From: Nonomuraea sp. NBC_00507
Lineage (GTDB): Bacteria; Actinomycetota; Actinomycetes; Streptosporangiales; Streptosporangiaceae
Direction: 5' to 3'
NCBI RefSeq assembly: GCF_036013525.1
Contig: NZ_CP107853.1
Span: 6,882,001 to 6,946,000, forward strand
DNA length: 64,000 bases
The first letter of the stretch is position 1. Each line of letters begins with the position of its first letter. The notes below the pieces were generated by a model, which saw only the letters and a list, made by a program, of their open reading frames with translations, did not search any database and was not told where the DNA came from. Below, piece by piece: positions 1 through 8,028 of the stretch. The translations under genes were made by a program, and so were the position numbers.

Positions 1-525
1 CTCCCAGGTCTTGGGCGGCTCGACCTTGGCCTGCTCCAGCAGGTCGGTGCGGTAGTAGAGGGCGAGGGTCGACATGTCCAGCGGCACGCCGAACACCGAG
101 CCGTCGGGGGAGATGGCCGACTCCCATTGGGCGGGCAGCGCCTGGGCCTTGAGCGAGTCGAGGCCGTGCTTGCGCAGGTCCACCATGGCGCCCTTGACGC
201 CGAACTGGATGGTCCAGGTCATGCCGCCGGAGATGATGTCGGGTCCGCTGCGGCTGGTGGCCGCCGCCAGCAGCTTGGCGTACGCGTCGGACCACGAAAG
301 GGTCTGCACCTTGACCGTCACGTTCGGGTGCTTCTGCTTGTAGAGGTCGGCGGCCTTCTGGAAGGTCGCCGTCTCGTCGTCACCGCCCGTGGACCAGAAG
401 GACAGGGTCACGGGGGCGTTGGTGTTCTGGTCCGCCTGCTGGGTCTGCGTCTGGCCGCTAGTGGCGCAGGCCGCGCTCAGAACCGCCAACAGGACCGTGC
501 TGCAAGCCGCCATTGTTCGTCGCAT
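1..525 (-). CDS. Sugar ABC transporter substrate-binding lipoprotein (C-terminus cut off by window)
   Basis: This is the first 175 codons of an extracellular solute-binding protein, read on the minus strand and running off the left edge. Residues 1-19 form a lipoprotein signal (MRRTMAACSTVLLAVLSAAC); the lipobox SAAC puts the lipidated Cys at about residue 20. The mature part, with VTLSFWSTGGDDE and later GVPLDMSTLALYYRTDLLEQAK, is typical of family 1 sugar-binding proteins such as maltose or raffinose binders. An alternative start is Met5 at 513. It lies downstream of a LacI gene on the same strand, with a perfect operator-like palindrome (661-672) between them, so it probably begins a LacI-repressed uptake operon. 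The sugar cannot be told from this fragment. Confidence 0.88.
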   Translation of the reverse strand, partial: MRRTMAACSTVLLAVLSAACATSGQTQTQQADQNTNAPVTLSFWSTGGDDETATFQKAADLYKQKHPNVTVKVQTLSWSDAYAKLLAAATSRSGPDIISGGMTWTIQFGVKGAMVDLRKHGLDSLKAQALPAQWESAISPDGSVFGVPLDMSTLALYYRTDLLEQAKVEPPKTWE

Positions 526-529
526 GGGC

Positions 530-551
530 CATCCGATCTATCGGTCGGATG
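530..551. repeat. Inverted repeat in the 5' leader of the binding-protein gene
   Basis: CATCCGA (530-536) is matched by TCGGATG (545-551) just upstream of the ATG at 525. In the minus-strand transcript it would form a small hairpin next to the ribosome-binding region. It could also be an operator half-site pair. No function is shown. Confidence 0.35.
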
Positions 552-660
552 GGCGCCTTCGGGGGGCGTGCGGATGTGCGAGGGGCATCCCACGACCGGC
601 GCCCACATTCATATGTGTAGGGATCTCACCACTTAAACGGGTAAGTTACAATAGGCCGTC

Positions 661-672
661 GACAACGTTGTC
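661..672. promoter_or_regulatory. LacI-type operator, perfect palindrome
   Basis: GACAACGTTGTC is a perfect 12-base palindrome with the central CG typical of LacI/GalR operators. It lies between the LacI gene (ending at 733) and the binding-protein gene (starting at 525) and overlaps the likely promoter of the latter. It is the obvious target of the LacI protein encoded at 733-1749, by inference. Confidence 0.6.
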
Positions 673-732
673 AGGAGGTTTCCGCTCCACACGGCTCTGA
701 GCTGTAAGGAAGCGGTCCATGAAACGGTTCGG

Positions 733-1749
733 TCACATCCGCGCGGGAGCGGTGCTGCCCCGGGGCAGCAGGCTCGCCGGCGGCCCCTCCAGGCTTCCCG
801 TCTCCCCGCTTTCGATCAGCCGGAGCAGGGTCTGCGCGGCGTGCGCGCCGCCGGCGGGGATGTCCCGGGTCACCGCGGTCAGCGACGGCCGCACCACCTG
901 GGAGAGCGGCGAGTCGTCCCAGGCCACGATCGACAACTCGCCCGGGACGTCCAGGCGCATCTCTTGGGCGACCGACAGCCCCGCCACCGCCATGATGTCG
1001 TTGTCGTAGACGATCGCAGTGGGCCTGGAGCGGGAGCTGAGCAGCCGTCTGGTCGCCCTGGCGCCCTGCTCGCCGGTGTAGTCGGTGTGGGCGACCGGAT
1101 GCTCGGACACGCCCGACTCCTCGCAGATCTCCGCGAACGCCTCGTCCCTGATCCTGGTGTGGAGCAGCGCCGGCAGCCCGGCCACCCTGGCGATGCGCCG
1201 GTGGCCGAGCGCCGCGAGATACTCGATCACCTCACGCAGCACGACCACCTCGTCCGACCACACCGCGGGCAGCGAGCCGGTACCCGACGGGTGCCCGGTC
1301 ACGACCGCAGGCATGCCGAGCTGCTCGACCACCGGGATCCGGGGATCGTCGACGTGCAGGTCGACCAGGATCGCGCCGTCCACCCTGCCCTCGCCCCACC
1401 AGCGCCGGTAGACCGCGATCTCGGTCTCGTGGTCGGGCACCACCTGGAGCATCAGCGCACGCGAGCTGGCCGCCAGCTCACCCTCGATGCCGCTGATCAG
1501 CTCCATGAAGAACGGCTCCACGCCGAGGAAGCGCGCGGGCCGGCAGAGCACCAGGCCGATCGCGTCGGCCCGGGCGCCGCTGAGCGAGCGCGCGGCCACG
1601 TTCGGCCGCCAGCCGATCTCCTGCGCGATCGCCTGGATGCGCGCCCTGGTCTCCTCGGAGACACCGGGCAGGCCGTTGAGCGCGTAGGAGACGGCGCCCT
1701 TGGACACGCCGGCCCGCTTGGCGATGTCGGCGATCGTCGGCCTTTTCAC
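733..1749 (-). CDS. LacI family transcriptional regulator (locus 1)
   Basis: A 338-residue LacI/GalR repressor. The N-terminal helix-turn-helix (KRPTIADIAKRAGVSKGAVSYALNG) is followed by the hinge helix region and a periplasmic-binding-protein-like effector domain ending in the usual dimerisation part. I chose the GTG at 1749 because the family's conserved N-terminus begins there and a GGAGAGG ribosome site lies 8 bases upstream; a reading frame extending to 2058 would add residues with no family similarity. It is followed on the same strand by a sugar-binding lipoprotein gene (1-525), whose promoter carries a palindromic operator. A second inverted repeat (1774-1793) lies just upstream of this gene and may serve autoregulation. 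Confidence 0.9.
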   Translation of the reverse strand: MKRPTIADIAKRAGVSKGAVSYALNGLPGVSEETRARIQAIAQEIGWRPNVAARSLSGARADAIGLVLCRPARFLGVEPFFMELISGIEGELAASSRALMLQVVPDHETEIAVYRRWWGEGRVDGAILVDLHVDDPRIPVVEQLGMPAVVTGHPSGTGSLPAVWSDEVVVLREVIEYLAALGHRRIARVAGLPALLHTRIRDEAFAEICEESGVSEHPVAHTDYTGEQGARATRRLLSSRSRPTAIVYDNDIMAVAGLSVAQEMRLDVPGELSIVAWDDSPLSQVVRPSLTAVTRDIPAGGAHAAQTLLRLIESGETGSLEGPPASLLPRGSTAPARM

Positions 1750-1773
1750 CCGGTCCGCCTCTCCATGAAACTT

Positions 1774-1793
1774 TCGCTGAACCGTATCAGCGA
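1774..1793. promoter_or_regulatory. Inverted repeat upstream of LacI gene 1
   Basis: TCGCTGA (1774-1780) and TCAGCGA (1787-1793) are perfect inverted arms around a six-base spacer, 25 bases upstream of the GTG start at 1749. The position suits an operator for autoregulation. The arms differ from the GACAACGTTGTC palindrome downstream, so a single protein need not bind both. Confidence 0.4.
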
Positions 1794-1948
1794 CATGATG
1801 ACAGAATTCCTGGGCGATCCGCCCTTTCGCGCGGGCACGCAAATCACTCGGGTCACCGGCGCCGTCTCGCGTGGCGGACGCGGGGCGGCGGCATCCCCTG
1901 TCGCAGACTAGGCTTGATGAGCACGTCAGCCGACCATCGAGAGAGATC

Positions 1949-2212
1949 ATGAAGACCTTCGAAGAGCTGTTCGCCGAGCTGTCAGAGAAGGCCCGGACCC
2001 GGCCCGCGGGCTCGGGCACCGTGGCCGCGCTCGACGCCGGCGTCCATGCCATCGGCAAGAAGGTCGTCGAGGAGGCCGCCGAGAGCTGGATGGCCGCCGA
2101 GCACGAGTCAGACGACAGGGCCGCCGAGGAGATCTCGCAGCTCCTCTACCACGTGCAGGTGCTCATGATCGCCAAGGGCATCGGTCTCGACCAGGTTTAC
2201 AAGCATTTGTAG
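1949..2212 (+). CDS. hisE: Phosphoribosyl-ATP pyrophosphatase HisE
   Basis: An 87-residue protein matching stand-alone HisE, which removes pyrophosphate from phosphoribosyl-ATP in the second step of histidine synthesis. The MazG-like helical fold is visible, with the metal-binding acidic motif [13 protein letters not shown] and the second motif [18 protein letters not shown]. The ATG at 1949 follows a GAGAGA purine tract. hisG lies 60 bases downstream on the same strand, as in other actinomycetes, so the two are probably one transcript. The rest of the his pathway is not in this window. Confidence 0.95.
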   Translation: MKTFEELFAELSEKARTRPAGSGTVAALDAGVHAIGKKVVEEAAESWMAAEHESDDRAAEEISQLLYHVQVLMIAKGIGLDQVYKHL

Positions 2213-2272
2213 GGCGCCGAGCGCCCCGCCGCCGACGACCCTGGAGAAGCGAGAGAAAACCGAGGACCTGAC

Positions 2273-3118
2273 ATGCTGCGTCTGGCAGTACCCAACAAGG
2301 GCGCGCTCAGCGAGGCCGCCCAGCACATGCTTAAAGAGGCCGGATACCGGTCGCGCAGGGACAGCAAGGAGCTGGTCGTGGTCGACCAGGACAACGGCTG
2401 CGAGCTGTTCTTCCTGCGCCCCCGCGACATCGCCGTCTACGTCGGGGAGGGCACGCTCGACCTCGGCATCACCGGCCGCGACATGCTGGTCGACTCCGGC
2501 GCCCCGGTTGAGGAGATCATGCCGCTCGGCTTCGGCGGCTCCACCTTCCGCCTGGCCGCCGCCGCGGGCACGATGACGTCGGTCCAGGACCTCGACGGTC
2601 GGCGCATCGCCACCTCCTACGCGGGCCTGCTCGAGAAATACCTGTCCGACCAGGGCGTGGACGCCCGAGTGATCAAGCTGGACGGCGCCGTCGAGACCGC
2701 CATCAGGCTCGGTGTGGCCGACGCGGTGGCCGACGTCGTGGAGACCGGCACCACGCTGCGCAACGTCGGGCTGGAGGTGTTCGGCGACCCGATCATGCGG
2801 TCGGAGGCCGTGCTGATCAAGCGGGAGGGCGGGCAGGAAACGCCCGGCTCCGGCCAGCTCGTCCGCCGCCTCCAGGGCGTGGTGCACGCCCGCGACTTCG
2901 TGATGATGGATTACGACATCCGCGCCGAGCGCATCGAGGAGGCCATCGCGCTCACACCCGGCATGGAGGGTCCGACGGTTTCGCCGCTGCACCGGGAGGG
3001 CTGGGTCGCCGTCCGCGCCATGGTCCCGCGCAAGGGCCACCAGCAGATCATGGACCAGCTGTGGGACATCGGCGCCAGGGCCATCCTGGTCACCGACATC
3101 TACGCCTGCCGCCTCTGA
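2273..3118 (+). CDS. hisG: ATP phosphoribosyltransferase HisG, long form
   Basis: A 281-residue HisG catalysing the first committed step of histidine synthesis, ATP plus PRPP to phosphoribosyl-ATP. The start MLRLAVPNKGALSE is characteristic. The motif LGITGRDMLVDSG and the PRPP-binding segment DVVETGTTLRNVGL are present. The length and the C-terminal segment (PTVSPLHREGWVAVRAMVPRK) indicate the long form, with the regulatory domain that senses histidine; no separate HisZ is needed. It follows hisE closely and ends 33 bases before a convergent gene. Confidence 0.96.
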   Translation: MLRLAVPNKGALSEAAQHMLKEAGYRSRRDSKELVVVDQDNGCELFFLRPRDIAVYVGEGTLDLGITGRDMLVDSGAPVEEIMPLGFGGSTFRLAAAAGTMTSVQDLDGRRIATSYAGLLEKYLSDQGVDARVIKLDGAVETAIRLGVADAVADVVETGTTLRNVGLEVFGDPIMRSEAVLIKREGGQETPGSGQLVRRLQGVVHARDFVMMDYDIRAERIEEAIALTPGMEGPTVSPLHREGWVAVRAMVPRKGHQQIMDQLWDIGARAILVTDIYACRL

Positions 3119-3151
3119 CAGCCCCCCGCCGGCTCCGGGCAGCAGGCCCAT

Positions 3152-4459
3152 TCATCTCAGCCCCGCCACCGCCTTGACGGCCCGATCGACCTGCTCGGGT
3201 GTGGTCACGATGCTCGTGCCGAAGCGCAGCAGCGGCTCGTTGTACGGCGTGACGCTCGCGATCACCTTCTGCGCATGCAGCCGATTCACCGCCTCCAGCG
3301 GTTGCATGCCACTGATCGAGCAGCACACCAGCCCCGCCGACAGCTCCTGCGCCTCGGGCGTGGCCAGCGTGACGTGCGGCAGCTCCCGCAGGCCGCTCTT
3401 GAGCCGGGCGGCCAGCTCCTGCGTGCGCCGCTGCACGCGGTCCTTGCCGATGGCCGTCATGAACGCGAACGCCTGCGGCATCGCCCACCGGTGCTCGAAC
3501 GCCTTGTAACCACCCGGCGTGACCAGCTCGGCCGTGCTCGCGCCCGGCGACCCACCGCCCTGCCAGGCGTCGAACGCGGCCTGGCTGAAACTTGGGATGA
3601 TCGGCGCGACCGCGTCCCAGGCCCGGCCCCACACGATGCCGGTGCCGCGCGGGCCGAACAGCCACTTGTGCGTGCCGCTGGCCAGGAAGTCGCATCCCAG
3701 GTCCGCGACCCCGTCGGCCATCGCGCCGAACCCGTGCACGCCGTCCACACACAGCAGCGCCCGATCCTGCTCGTCGCGGCCCTTGTTGACCTCGGCCAGC
3801 ATGTCGGCGACGGCCCGGACGGGCACGCGGACGCCGGTGCTCGAATGCACCCACGTGACCGCCACCACCCGCGTACGCGGGCCGAGTCCCTCCTTGATCG
3901 CCGACACCATGCGGTCGGCGGAGGCCTTCGCTGGGGCGTCGTACAGGCGGACCCTGCGGACCTTCGCGCCGGTGCGCTCGGCCAGCAGCCTCAGGCCCTC
4001 GTGCGTGGCGAGGAAGTCGTGCTCGGTGGTCAGCACGTCCTGTCCCGGGCGCAGCCGGATGCCGGAGTAGAGCAGGCCGAGGCCCATCGTGGTGCTGTCG
4101 GTCAGCGCGATGTCGCGCGGCTCGGCGCGTATGCCCAGGTAGCGGGCCGCGGCATCACGTACCGCCTGGTCGGGGGCTTGGCCGCCGGGCGGGGTGTACT
4201 CGGGGTCGGCGTCCAGGGCGTCCCGGTGCTTCACGATCGCCTCGCGGACCGGCGCCGGAGCCGGGGCCAGCACGAACGCCGCGAACTGCCCGTACGCGGG
4301 GTCCAGCGCGAACTGCGCCCGGACGGACGCCCAGTCCTGCGGATCGAAGGCACGCCCCCGCGGCGTGTTCCGGGCGGGCGCGGGAGCGGGCGTGGACGTG
4401 CACGCGGAGACCCCGGCCAGCACCCCGGTGCTGAGCAGAGCCCGTCTGTTCAGGCGCAT
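3152..4459 (-). CDS. Exported class V aminotransferase-like PLP protein
   Basis: A 435-residue PLP-fold protein related to cysteine desulfurases and isopenicillin N epimerase. The N-terminus (MRLNRRALLSTGVLAGVSAC) has a twin-arginine pair and a Cys in lipobox position, suggesting a Tat-exported lipoprotein, which is unusual for a PLP enzyme. The PLP lysine is K265 in SGTHKWLFGPRG, with the upstream CVDGVHGFG segment supplying the ring-contacting Asp and His. The substrate cannot be deduced. It is convergent with hisG and begins 44 bases downstream of the EAL-like gene on the same strand, so the two may be co-transcribed. Confidence 0.85.
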   Translation of the reverse strand: MRLNRRALLSTGVLAGVSACTSTPAPAPARNTPRGRAFDPQDWASVRAQFALDPAYGQFAAFVLAPAPAPVREAIVKHRDALDADPEYTPPGGQAPDQAVRDAAARYLGIRAEPRDIALTDSTTMGLGLLYSGIRLRPGQDVLTTEHDFLATHEGLRLLAERTGAKVRRVRLYDAPAKASADRMVSAIKEGLGPRTRVVAVTWVHSSTGVRVPVRAVADMLAEVNKGRDEQDRALLCVDGVHGFGAMADGVADLGCDFLASGTHKWLFGPRGTGIVWGRAWDAVAPIIPSFSQAAFDAWQGGGSPGASTAELVTPGGYKAFEHRWAMPQAFAFMTAIGKDRVQRRTQELAARLKSGLRELPHVTLATPEAQELSAGLVCCSISGMQPLEAVNRLHAQKVIASVTPYNEPLLRFGTSIVTTPEQVDRAVKAVAGLR

Positions 4460-4503
4460 GCCTGGTTTCTACCCGGGGCGCGGCGCCGCCGCCCGTCCCG
4501 TTA

Positions 4504-5595
4504 TCAGTTCCTGATCGAGGCCACCTGCCGGATCAGGTCCGAGACGCGCACGATGCCCAGGCAGCGGTTCATCTCGTCGGTCACCACCAGGTCGTCGTAG
4601 ACGCGGCCGGCGTCCCGGCCGGCCGCCTGCATGGCCGCGATGGCCGGCGTCGTCCGCGGGACCGTGCGCGGCGGGTCGGCCAGCCGCTGCGCCGGCTTCG
4701 ATCCGTGCAGGGCGTGACCGAAGCGGGCCGCGAACGACAGCAGGAACCGGCTGCGATCGAGGCTGCCCTTGGGCCGCTGGTACTCGTCCACCAGGATCAC
4801 GCTGGTGATCGTCGGCTCGTGCCCGAACGCCTCCACGGCCTCTTCGGCCTTGGCCTCGGCCGGCAGCGTCACCGCGGGAATCAGCAGCTCCTGCACGCGC
4901 GGGCCCAGCAGGACGGCGTCCGGCGTGGCATCGGTGACAGGGAGCGGCACCCGTACCTTGCCGTCGGGACCGGGCGCGAGCAGCGGGCCGTGCGCGAGGC
5001 GCACGCCCAGGCCGCGGACCACCGACACCTGCGCCTCCCGCTCGACGCCCGGCGCCATCACGTGCGCGCCGATGCCGCGCGCCAGCGTCACCACCGACCG
5101 CGCCACCGCGGTCGCCCGGTGGTCGGCGGGGATGCGCGCCACCAGATCGGGGTCCAGGGCCAGCAGGTACGGCGAGGAGTCCGTGACCTGCTCCAGCGGC
5201 GCGCCATAGGAGCCCACGTCGGCGAAGCCGAGCAGGTAGCCGATGTTGCGCAGCCCGTCGAGCCCGACCTTCAGCAGGGGCCGGTCCTGCTCGTGGCACG
5301 GTCCCGTGAGCAGGAGGATCGCCTCGCGCGGATGCCTGCCCGCTCGGCGCAGCGCCTCGTGCAGCGGCGCCAGCGCGCCGGCGCCCGACAAGACCACCCG
5401 GACGGCGAGTTCCAGCATCATGGGCAGCGGGGTCGCCCGGAGCGTGCCCGCCTGGTCGACGACAGCGGGGTGCGCGATGACCGCCCCGGTATCGAGATCC
5501 ACCATGGGGCTGGTGAGCAGGGAGGACGACACAAGCAGATGATTCCGCCTGAAGCTGGAGTCACAGAAGCCCCACGAAACAGAATTAACCGACAT
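4504..5595 (-). CDS. Degenerate EAL-domain protein with C-terminal signalling domain
   Basis: A protein of up to 363 residues. After a poorly conserved N-terminus, MVDLDTGAVIAHPAVV aligns with the opening of EAL phosphodiesterase domains (usual pattern vDldTGevvGyEALlR), but the EAL glutamate and arginine are missing. MAPGVEREAQVSVVRGLGVRLAHGPLL (about residues 180-205) corresponds to the family's late GVEte...GQGyll segment. The C-terminal 150 residues, with ITSVILVDEYQRPKGSLDR and DEMNRCLGIVRVSDLIRQVA, look like a CBS or PAS-like domain. It probably does not hydrolyse cyclic di-GMP but may bind it or another ligand; that is inference. The start is uncertain: Met1 at 5595 has a close AGGA, and an in-frame GTG or ATG about 20-30 codons later is possible. 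Confidence 0.7.
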   Translation of the reverse strand: MSVNSVSWGFCDSSFRRNHLLVSSSLLTSPMVDLDTGAVIAHPAVVDQAGTLRATPLPMMLELAVRVVLSGAGALAPLHEALRRAGRHPREAILLLTGPCHEQDRPLLKVGLDGLRNIGYLLGFADVGSYGAPLEQVTDSSPYLLALDPDLVARIPADHRATAVARSVVTLARGIGAHVMAPGVEREAQVSVVRGLGVRLAHGPLLAPGPDGKVRVPLPVTDATPDAVLLGPRVQELLIPAVTLPAEAKAEEAVEAFGHEPTITSVILVDEYQRPKGSLDRSRFLLSFAARFGHALHGSKPAQRLADPPRTVPRTTPAIAAMQAAGRDAGRVYDDLVVTDEMNRCLGIVRVSDLIRQVASIRN

Positions 5596-5608
5596 TTATC
5601 CTGCAGTT

Positions 5609-5626
5609 CCCTACTGGCCCGTAGGG
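5609..5626. promoter_or_regulatory. Inverted repeat in divergent intergenic region (EAL-like / acVLRF1)
   Basis: CCCTAC (5609-5614) and GTAGGG (5621-5626) are inverted arms in the 68-base gap between the EAL-like gene and the acVLRF1 gene. The location suits an operator controlling the EAL-like gene. It could also be a chance GC-rich repeat. Confidence 0.35.
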
Positions 5627-5663
5627 GAATGCCGTTCGGTTTTAGTCCGCTAGCCTTCGGTGC

Positions 5664-6326
5664 ATGAGTGCGCGTCCGGCGAAGGGCGGTGGCCGGTGGG
5701 TCATGGTGCCGCCCGAGCGCGTGCACCCGTGGATCGACGGCTTCGCCGATCGCCACGGCCCCTTCTCCGCGACGGGCGACGACCGGGTGGTGCGGCTGAG
5801 CGCCGCCGACGGGGCCCTGGCCGAGCTGCATGTGCCTTTCCCGCCCATGATCCCGGGGCCGCCCCACGTCACCAGGCTCGTGACGCATGCCCAGGCCGAG
5901 CGGCGGGTGGGGGTCTTCCTGGTGCGGCTCGGCGGCTACGCGGCCGGCGTCTTCCACGGCTCGGTGCTGGTGGCCTCGAAGGTGGGGTCGCGGCTGGTGC
6001 AGGGGCGGACGGCGGCCGGCGGGTGGTCGCAGCAGCGCTTCGCCAGGCGGCGCCGCAACCAGGCGGACAAGGCGTTCGACGACGCGGTGGAGACGGCGGT
6101 GCGGGTGCTGTCGCCGTACCTGGGGGAGCTGGACGGGGTGGTGCTCGGCGGGGACCGGCGGGCGGTGGACGCGTTGCGCGAGGACCGGCGGCTGGCGACG
6201 CTGCTCGCCCTGGAGACCGAGCCCTTTCTGGTCGTACCCGACCCCAAGCTCGCCGTGCTGCGGGATACCCCGGCGACCTTCCGCGCGGTCCGCGTCCGCG
6301 TGGTCGACCCTGGCCCTCTGGAATGA
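5664..6326 (+). CDS. acVLRF1-type release factor-like peptidyl-tRNA hydrolase
   Basis: A 220-residue protein of the actinobacterial Vms1-like release factor 1 family, eRF1-fold proteins predicted to free nascent chains from tRNA on stalled or split ribosomes. The diagnostic segment is QGRTAAGGWSQQRFARRR (about residues 112-130), with the glycine-rich turn and Gln of the catalytic loop, followed by an RNase H/eRF1-like core (LDGVVLGGDRRAVDALRED). The ATG at 5664 lacks a clear Shine-Dalgarno site, but TAGCCT ends 7 bases upstream, which would fit a leaderless transcript. It is divergent from the EAL-like gene. Family assignment is firm; activity is known only from related proteins. Confidence 0.82.
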   Translation: MSARPAKGGGRWVMVPPERVHPWIDGFADRHGPFSATGDDRVVRLSAADGALAELHVPFPPMIPGPPHVTRLVTHAQAERRVGVFLVRLGGYAAGVFHGSVLVASKVGSRLVQGRTAAGGWSQQRFARRRRNQADKAFDDAVETAVRVLSPYLGELDGVVLGGDRRAVDALREDRRLATLLALETEPFLVVPDPKLAVLRDTPATFRAVRVRVVDPGPLE

Positions 6327-6360
6327 TCGCTGGATCCTTGACGATGGCCATCTAGCGATC
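6325..6360 (+). terminator. Hairpin after the acVLRF1 gene
   Basis: GATCGCT (6325-6331, overlapping the stop codon) pairs with AGCGATC (6354-6360). The inner sequence also contains the palindrome GATGGCCATC. There is no U tract, so this would be a factor-dependent or weak terminator at best. Confidence 0.35.
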
Positions 6361-6423
6361 ACGGGGGGCGGCGGTTCAGCCGTACCTAGCGGCTGTGCAG
6401 CTTCCCGACGATGCGATACTCTT

Positions 6424-6441
6424 CGTGTTTGTGTGAACACG
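6424..6441. promoter_or_regulatory. Operator-like inverted repeat upstream of the Uma2 gene
   Basis: CGTGTT (6424-6429) and AACACG (6436-6441) are inverted arms just downstream of a GATACT -10-like hexamer and 13 bases before the ATG of the Uma2-type gene. The binding factor is unknown. Confidence 0.35.
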
Positions 6442-6454
6442 TAGGGAGCCCAAC

Positions 6455-7066
6455 ATGGTTATGGCATCACGCAGGAGCCCCTGCCGGCTCACCCCCGAGA
6501 CCGACACCGCACGGCTACCCGCCACAGCCCGCGAGCTGTTCGACGCCCTGCCGCCTCTTCCTGGCCTCCGCACCGAAGTCATCGATGGGAGATTGATCGT
6601 GAGCCCCGTCGGCACCCCCGAGCATGCAAGAGTCGCGATGCTGCTCCACCGCGCGTTGTTTCCTCTGCTTGTTCAACACGGCTGGGACGCCTTTGCGGGC
6701 AATGTGGATGTCTGCATGGATGGACCGCGGACCCCGGTCGAGCCCGATTTCGTGCTCGCCCCGCCTGACTGCCCTCGTTGGGGCGACCGGGAATTGCTGT
6801 CCTCGGGTCTGCTGATGGTGGCCGAGGTGATCTCACCGAGCAGCGTCGAAGACGACCGAGTGAAGAAGCCTCCCATGTATGCGGCAGGCGGCGTTCCCGT
6901 CATGCTTCTGGTGGACCCGATCGCCGTACCGCCCACCGTCACCGTGCTCAGCGACGCCAAAGAAGGCGAATACCAGACCGTCACCCGCGTCGCCATGGGA
7001 TCCACGGTGCACATTCCCGACCCGATCGGCTTCGACCTCGACACCGCTGTCTTCACCAAGCCCTGA
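6455..7066 (+). CDS. Uma2 family (DUF820) PD-(D/E)XK nuclease-like protein
   Basis: A 203-residue protein of the Uma2 family, restriction-endonuclease-fold proteins common in actinomycetes and cyanobacteria and of uncertain role. The catalytic-core pattern is visible: GRLIVSPVG at the N-terminal strand, VEPDFVLAP (the active-site Asp), then VAEVISPSSVEDDRVKK with the E-x-[S/P] strand, and the closing GGVPVMLLVDP strand. The ATG at 6455 has GGGAG six bases upstream. It stands alone between convergent and divergent neighbours, which gives no clue to a partner. Confidence 0.85.
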   Translation: MVMASRRSPCRLTPETDTARLPATARELFDALPPLPGLRTEVIDGRLIVSPVGTPEHARVAMLLHRALFPLLVQHGWDAFAGNVDVCMDGPRTPVEPDFVLAPPDCPRWGDRELLSSGLLMVAEVISPSSVEDDRVKKPPMYAAGGVPVMLLVDPIAVPPTVTVLSDAKEGEYQTVTRVAMGSTVHIPDPIGFDLDTAVFTKP

Positions 7067-7107
7067 GGGCGTGCGGAACGCTGAGTTCGCCCCTCATGAG
7101 GGCAGCG

Positions 7108-7932
7108 TCAAAAGGCGTCCTTGTGGTCAGCCAGGTAGGCGGACAATGGGCGCGGCGGACGACCGGTCAGGTCCTCGACCGTCGTCGTGGTCGTCGCCCA
7201 GCGGCCGTCGCCGGTTTCGGCCATCAGCGCGGCCAGGTCGCCGGCGTGCGGCTGCGGGATGCCCTGCCGTTCCAGGTGGGCGGCCATCTCCGGCACGGGC
7301 AGGTCCACATACCGGACCGGGCGGCCGATGGCCTCGCCGATGGCCTCGGCGATCTGCTCGTGGGACAGCGACTCCGGCCCGGTGAGCACGTGGTCGCGGT
7401 CGGGGCCGACCGGACGGGTCAGCAGCGCGGCCGCCACTTCGGCGATGTCCCTGGTGTCGATGTAGTTGACCTGCTTGGGTCCGTACGAGCCGTAGAGACG
7501 GCCGTCCCGGACGTCGCGCCGGAGGTTCTGCATGAACCCGGTCGGCTGCAGGATCGTCCACGGCAGGCCCGACTTCCTCAGGTGGGCGTCCACCTCGCCG
7601 TGCATGCCGCCGCCCAGCTTCTCGCCGGGGCTCGCCCCCCGTACGGACACCGCGACCACCTGTGCCACGCCCGCCTGCGCGGCCAGGTCGATCACGGCGC
7701 GGTGCGCGTCGACGAAGCCCGGCCAGAGCGAGCTGTTGAGGAACAGGCGGTCGCCGGGTGACAGCAGCCTGCCGATCGTCTCGGGATCGGTGAAGTCGCC
7801 CAGCGCGTAGTCGCACCCCAGGTCCTCGGCGGGGCGGCGGACGACGGCGAGCACGTCGTGCCTGCCGGAGCTGGTCAGCCGTTCGACGAGCGCGCGTCCG
7901 ATGGAGCCGGTGGCGCCCGTTACCACGATCAT
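7108..7932 (-). CDS. NmrA-like NAD(P)-binding protein (atypical SDR)
   Basis: A 274-residue atypical short-chain dehydrogenase. It opens with a Rossmann NAD(P) motif (MIVVTGATGSIGRALVERL). SGLPWTILQPTGFMQNL and YIDTRDIAEVAAALLT are typical of the NmrA/HSCARG and quinone oxidoreductase 2-like groups, which lack the classic Tyr-x3-Lys and act as redox sensors or quinone reductases. AGGAGGAGG precedes the ATG at 7932. It is divergent from a TetR gene (8029) across 96 bases containing a long inverted repeat, so repression by that TetR is likely. Confidence 0.87.
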   Translation of the reverse strand: MIVVTGATGSIGRALVERLTSSGRHDVLAVVRRPAEDLGCDYALGDFTDPETIGRLLSPGDRLFLNSSLWPGFVDAHRAVIDLAAQAGVAQVVAVSVRGASPGEKLGGGMHGEVDAHLRKSGLPWTILQPTGFMQNLRRDVRDGRLYGSYGPKQVNYIDTRDIAEVAAALLTRPVGPDRDHVLTGPESLSHEQIAEAIGEAIGRPVRYVDLPVPEMAAHLERQGIPQPHAGDLAALMAETGDGRWATTTTTVEDLTGRPPRPLSAYLADHKDAF

Positions 7933-7945
7933 GTCGTCCTCCTCC

Positions 7946-7970
7946 TAAGTGGAATCTCAAATTCCGCTTA
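7946..7970. promoter_or_regulatory. Probable TetR operator between NmrA-like and TetR genes
   Basis: TAAGTGGAAT (7946-7955) and ATTCCGCTTA (7961-7970) form a 10-base inverted repeat with one mismatch and a five-base spacer, just upstream of the reductase ribosome site. A related half-site, TAACCGGAAT, follows at 7986-7995 nearer the TetR start. The arrangement suits autoregulation and repression of the divergent reductase. Confidence 0.6.
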
Positions 7971-8028
7971 GGCGGGACGGTACACTAACCGGAATAGAGT
8001 CGTCCACTTCGGATTCCTGGAGTCGTAC

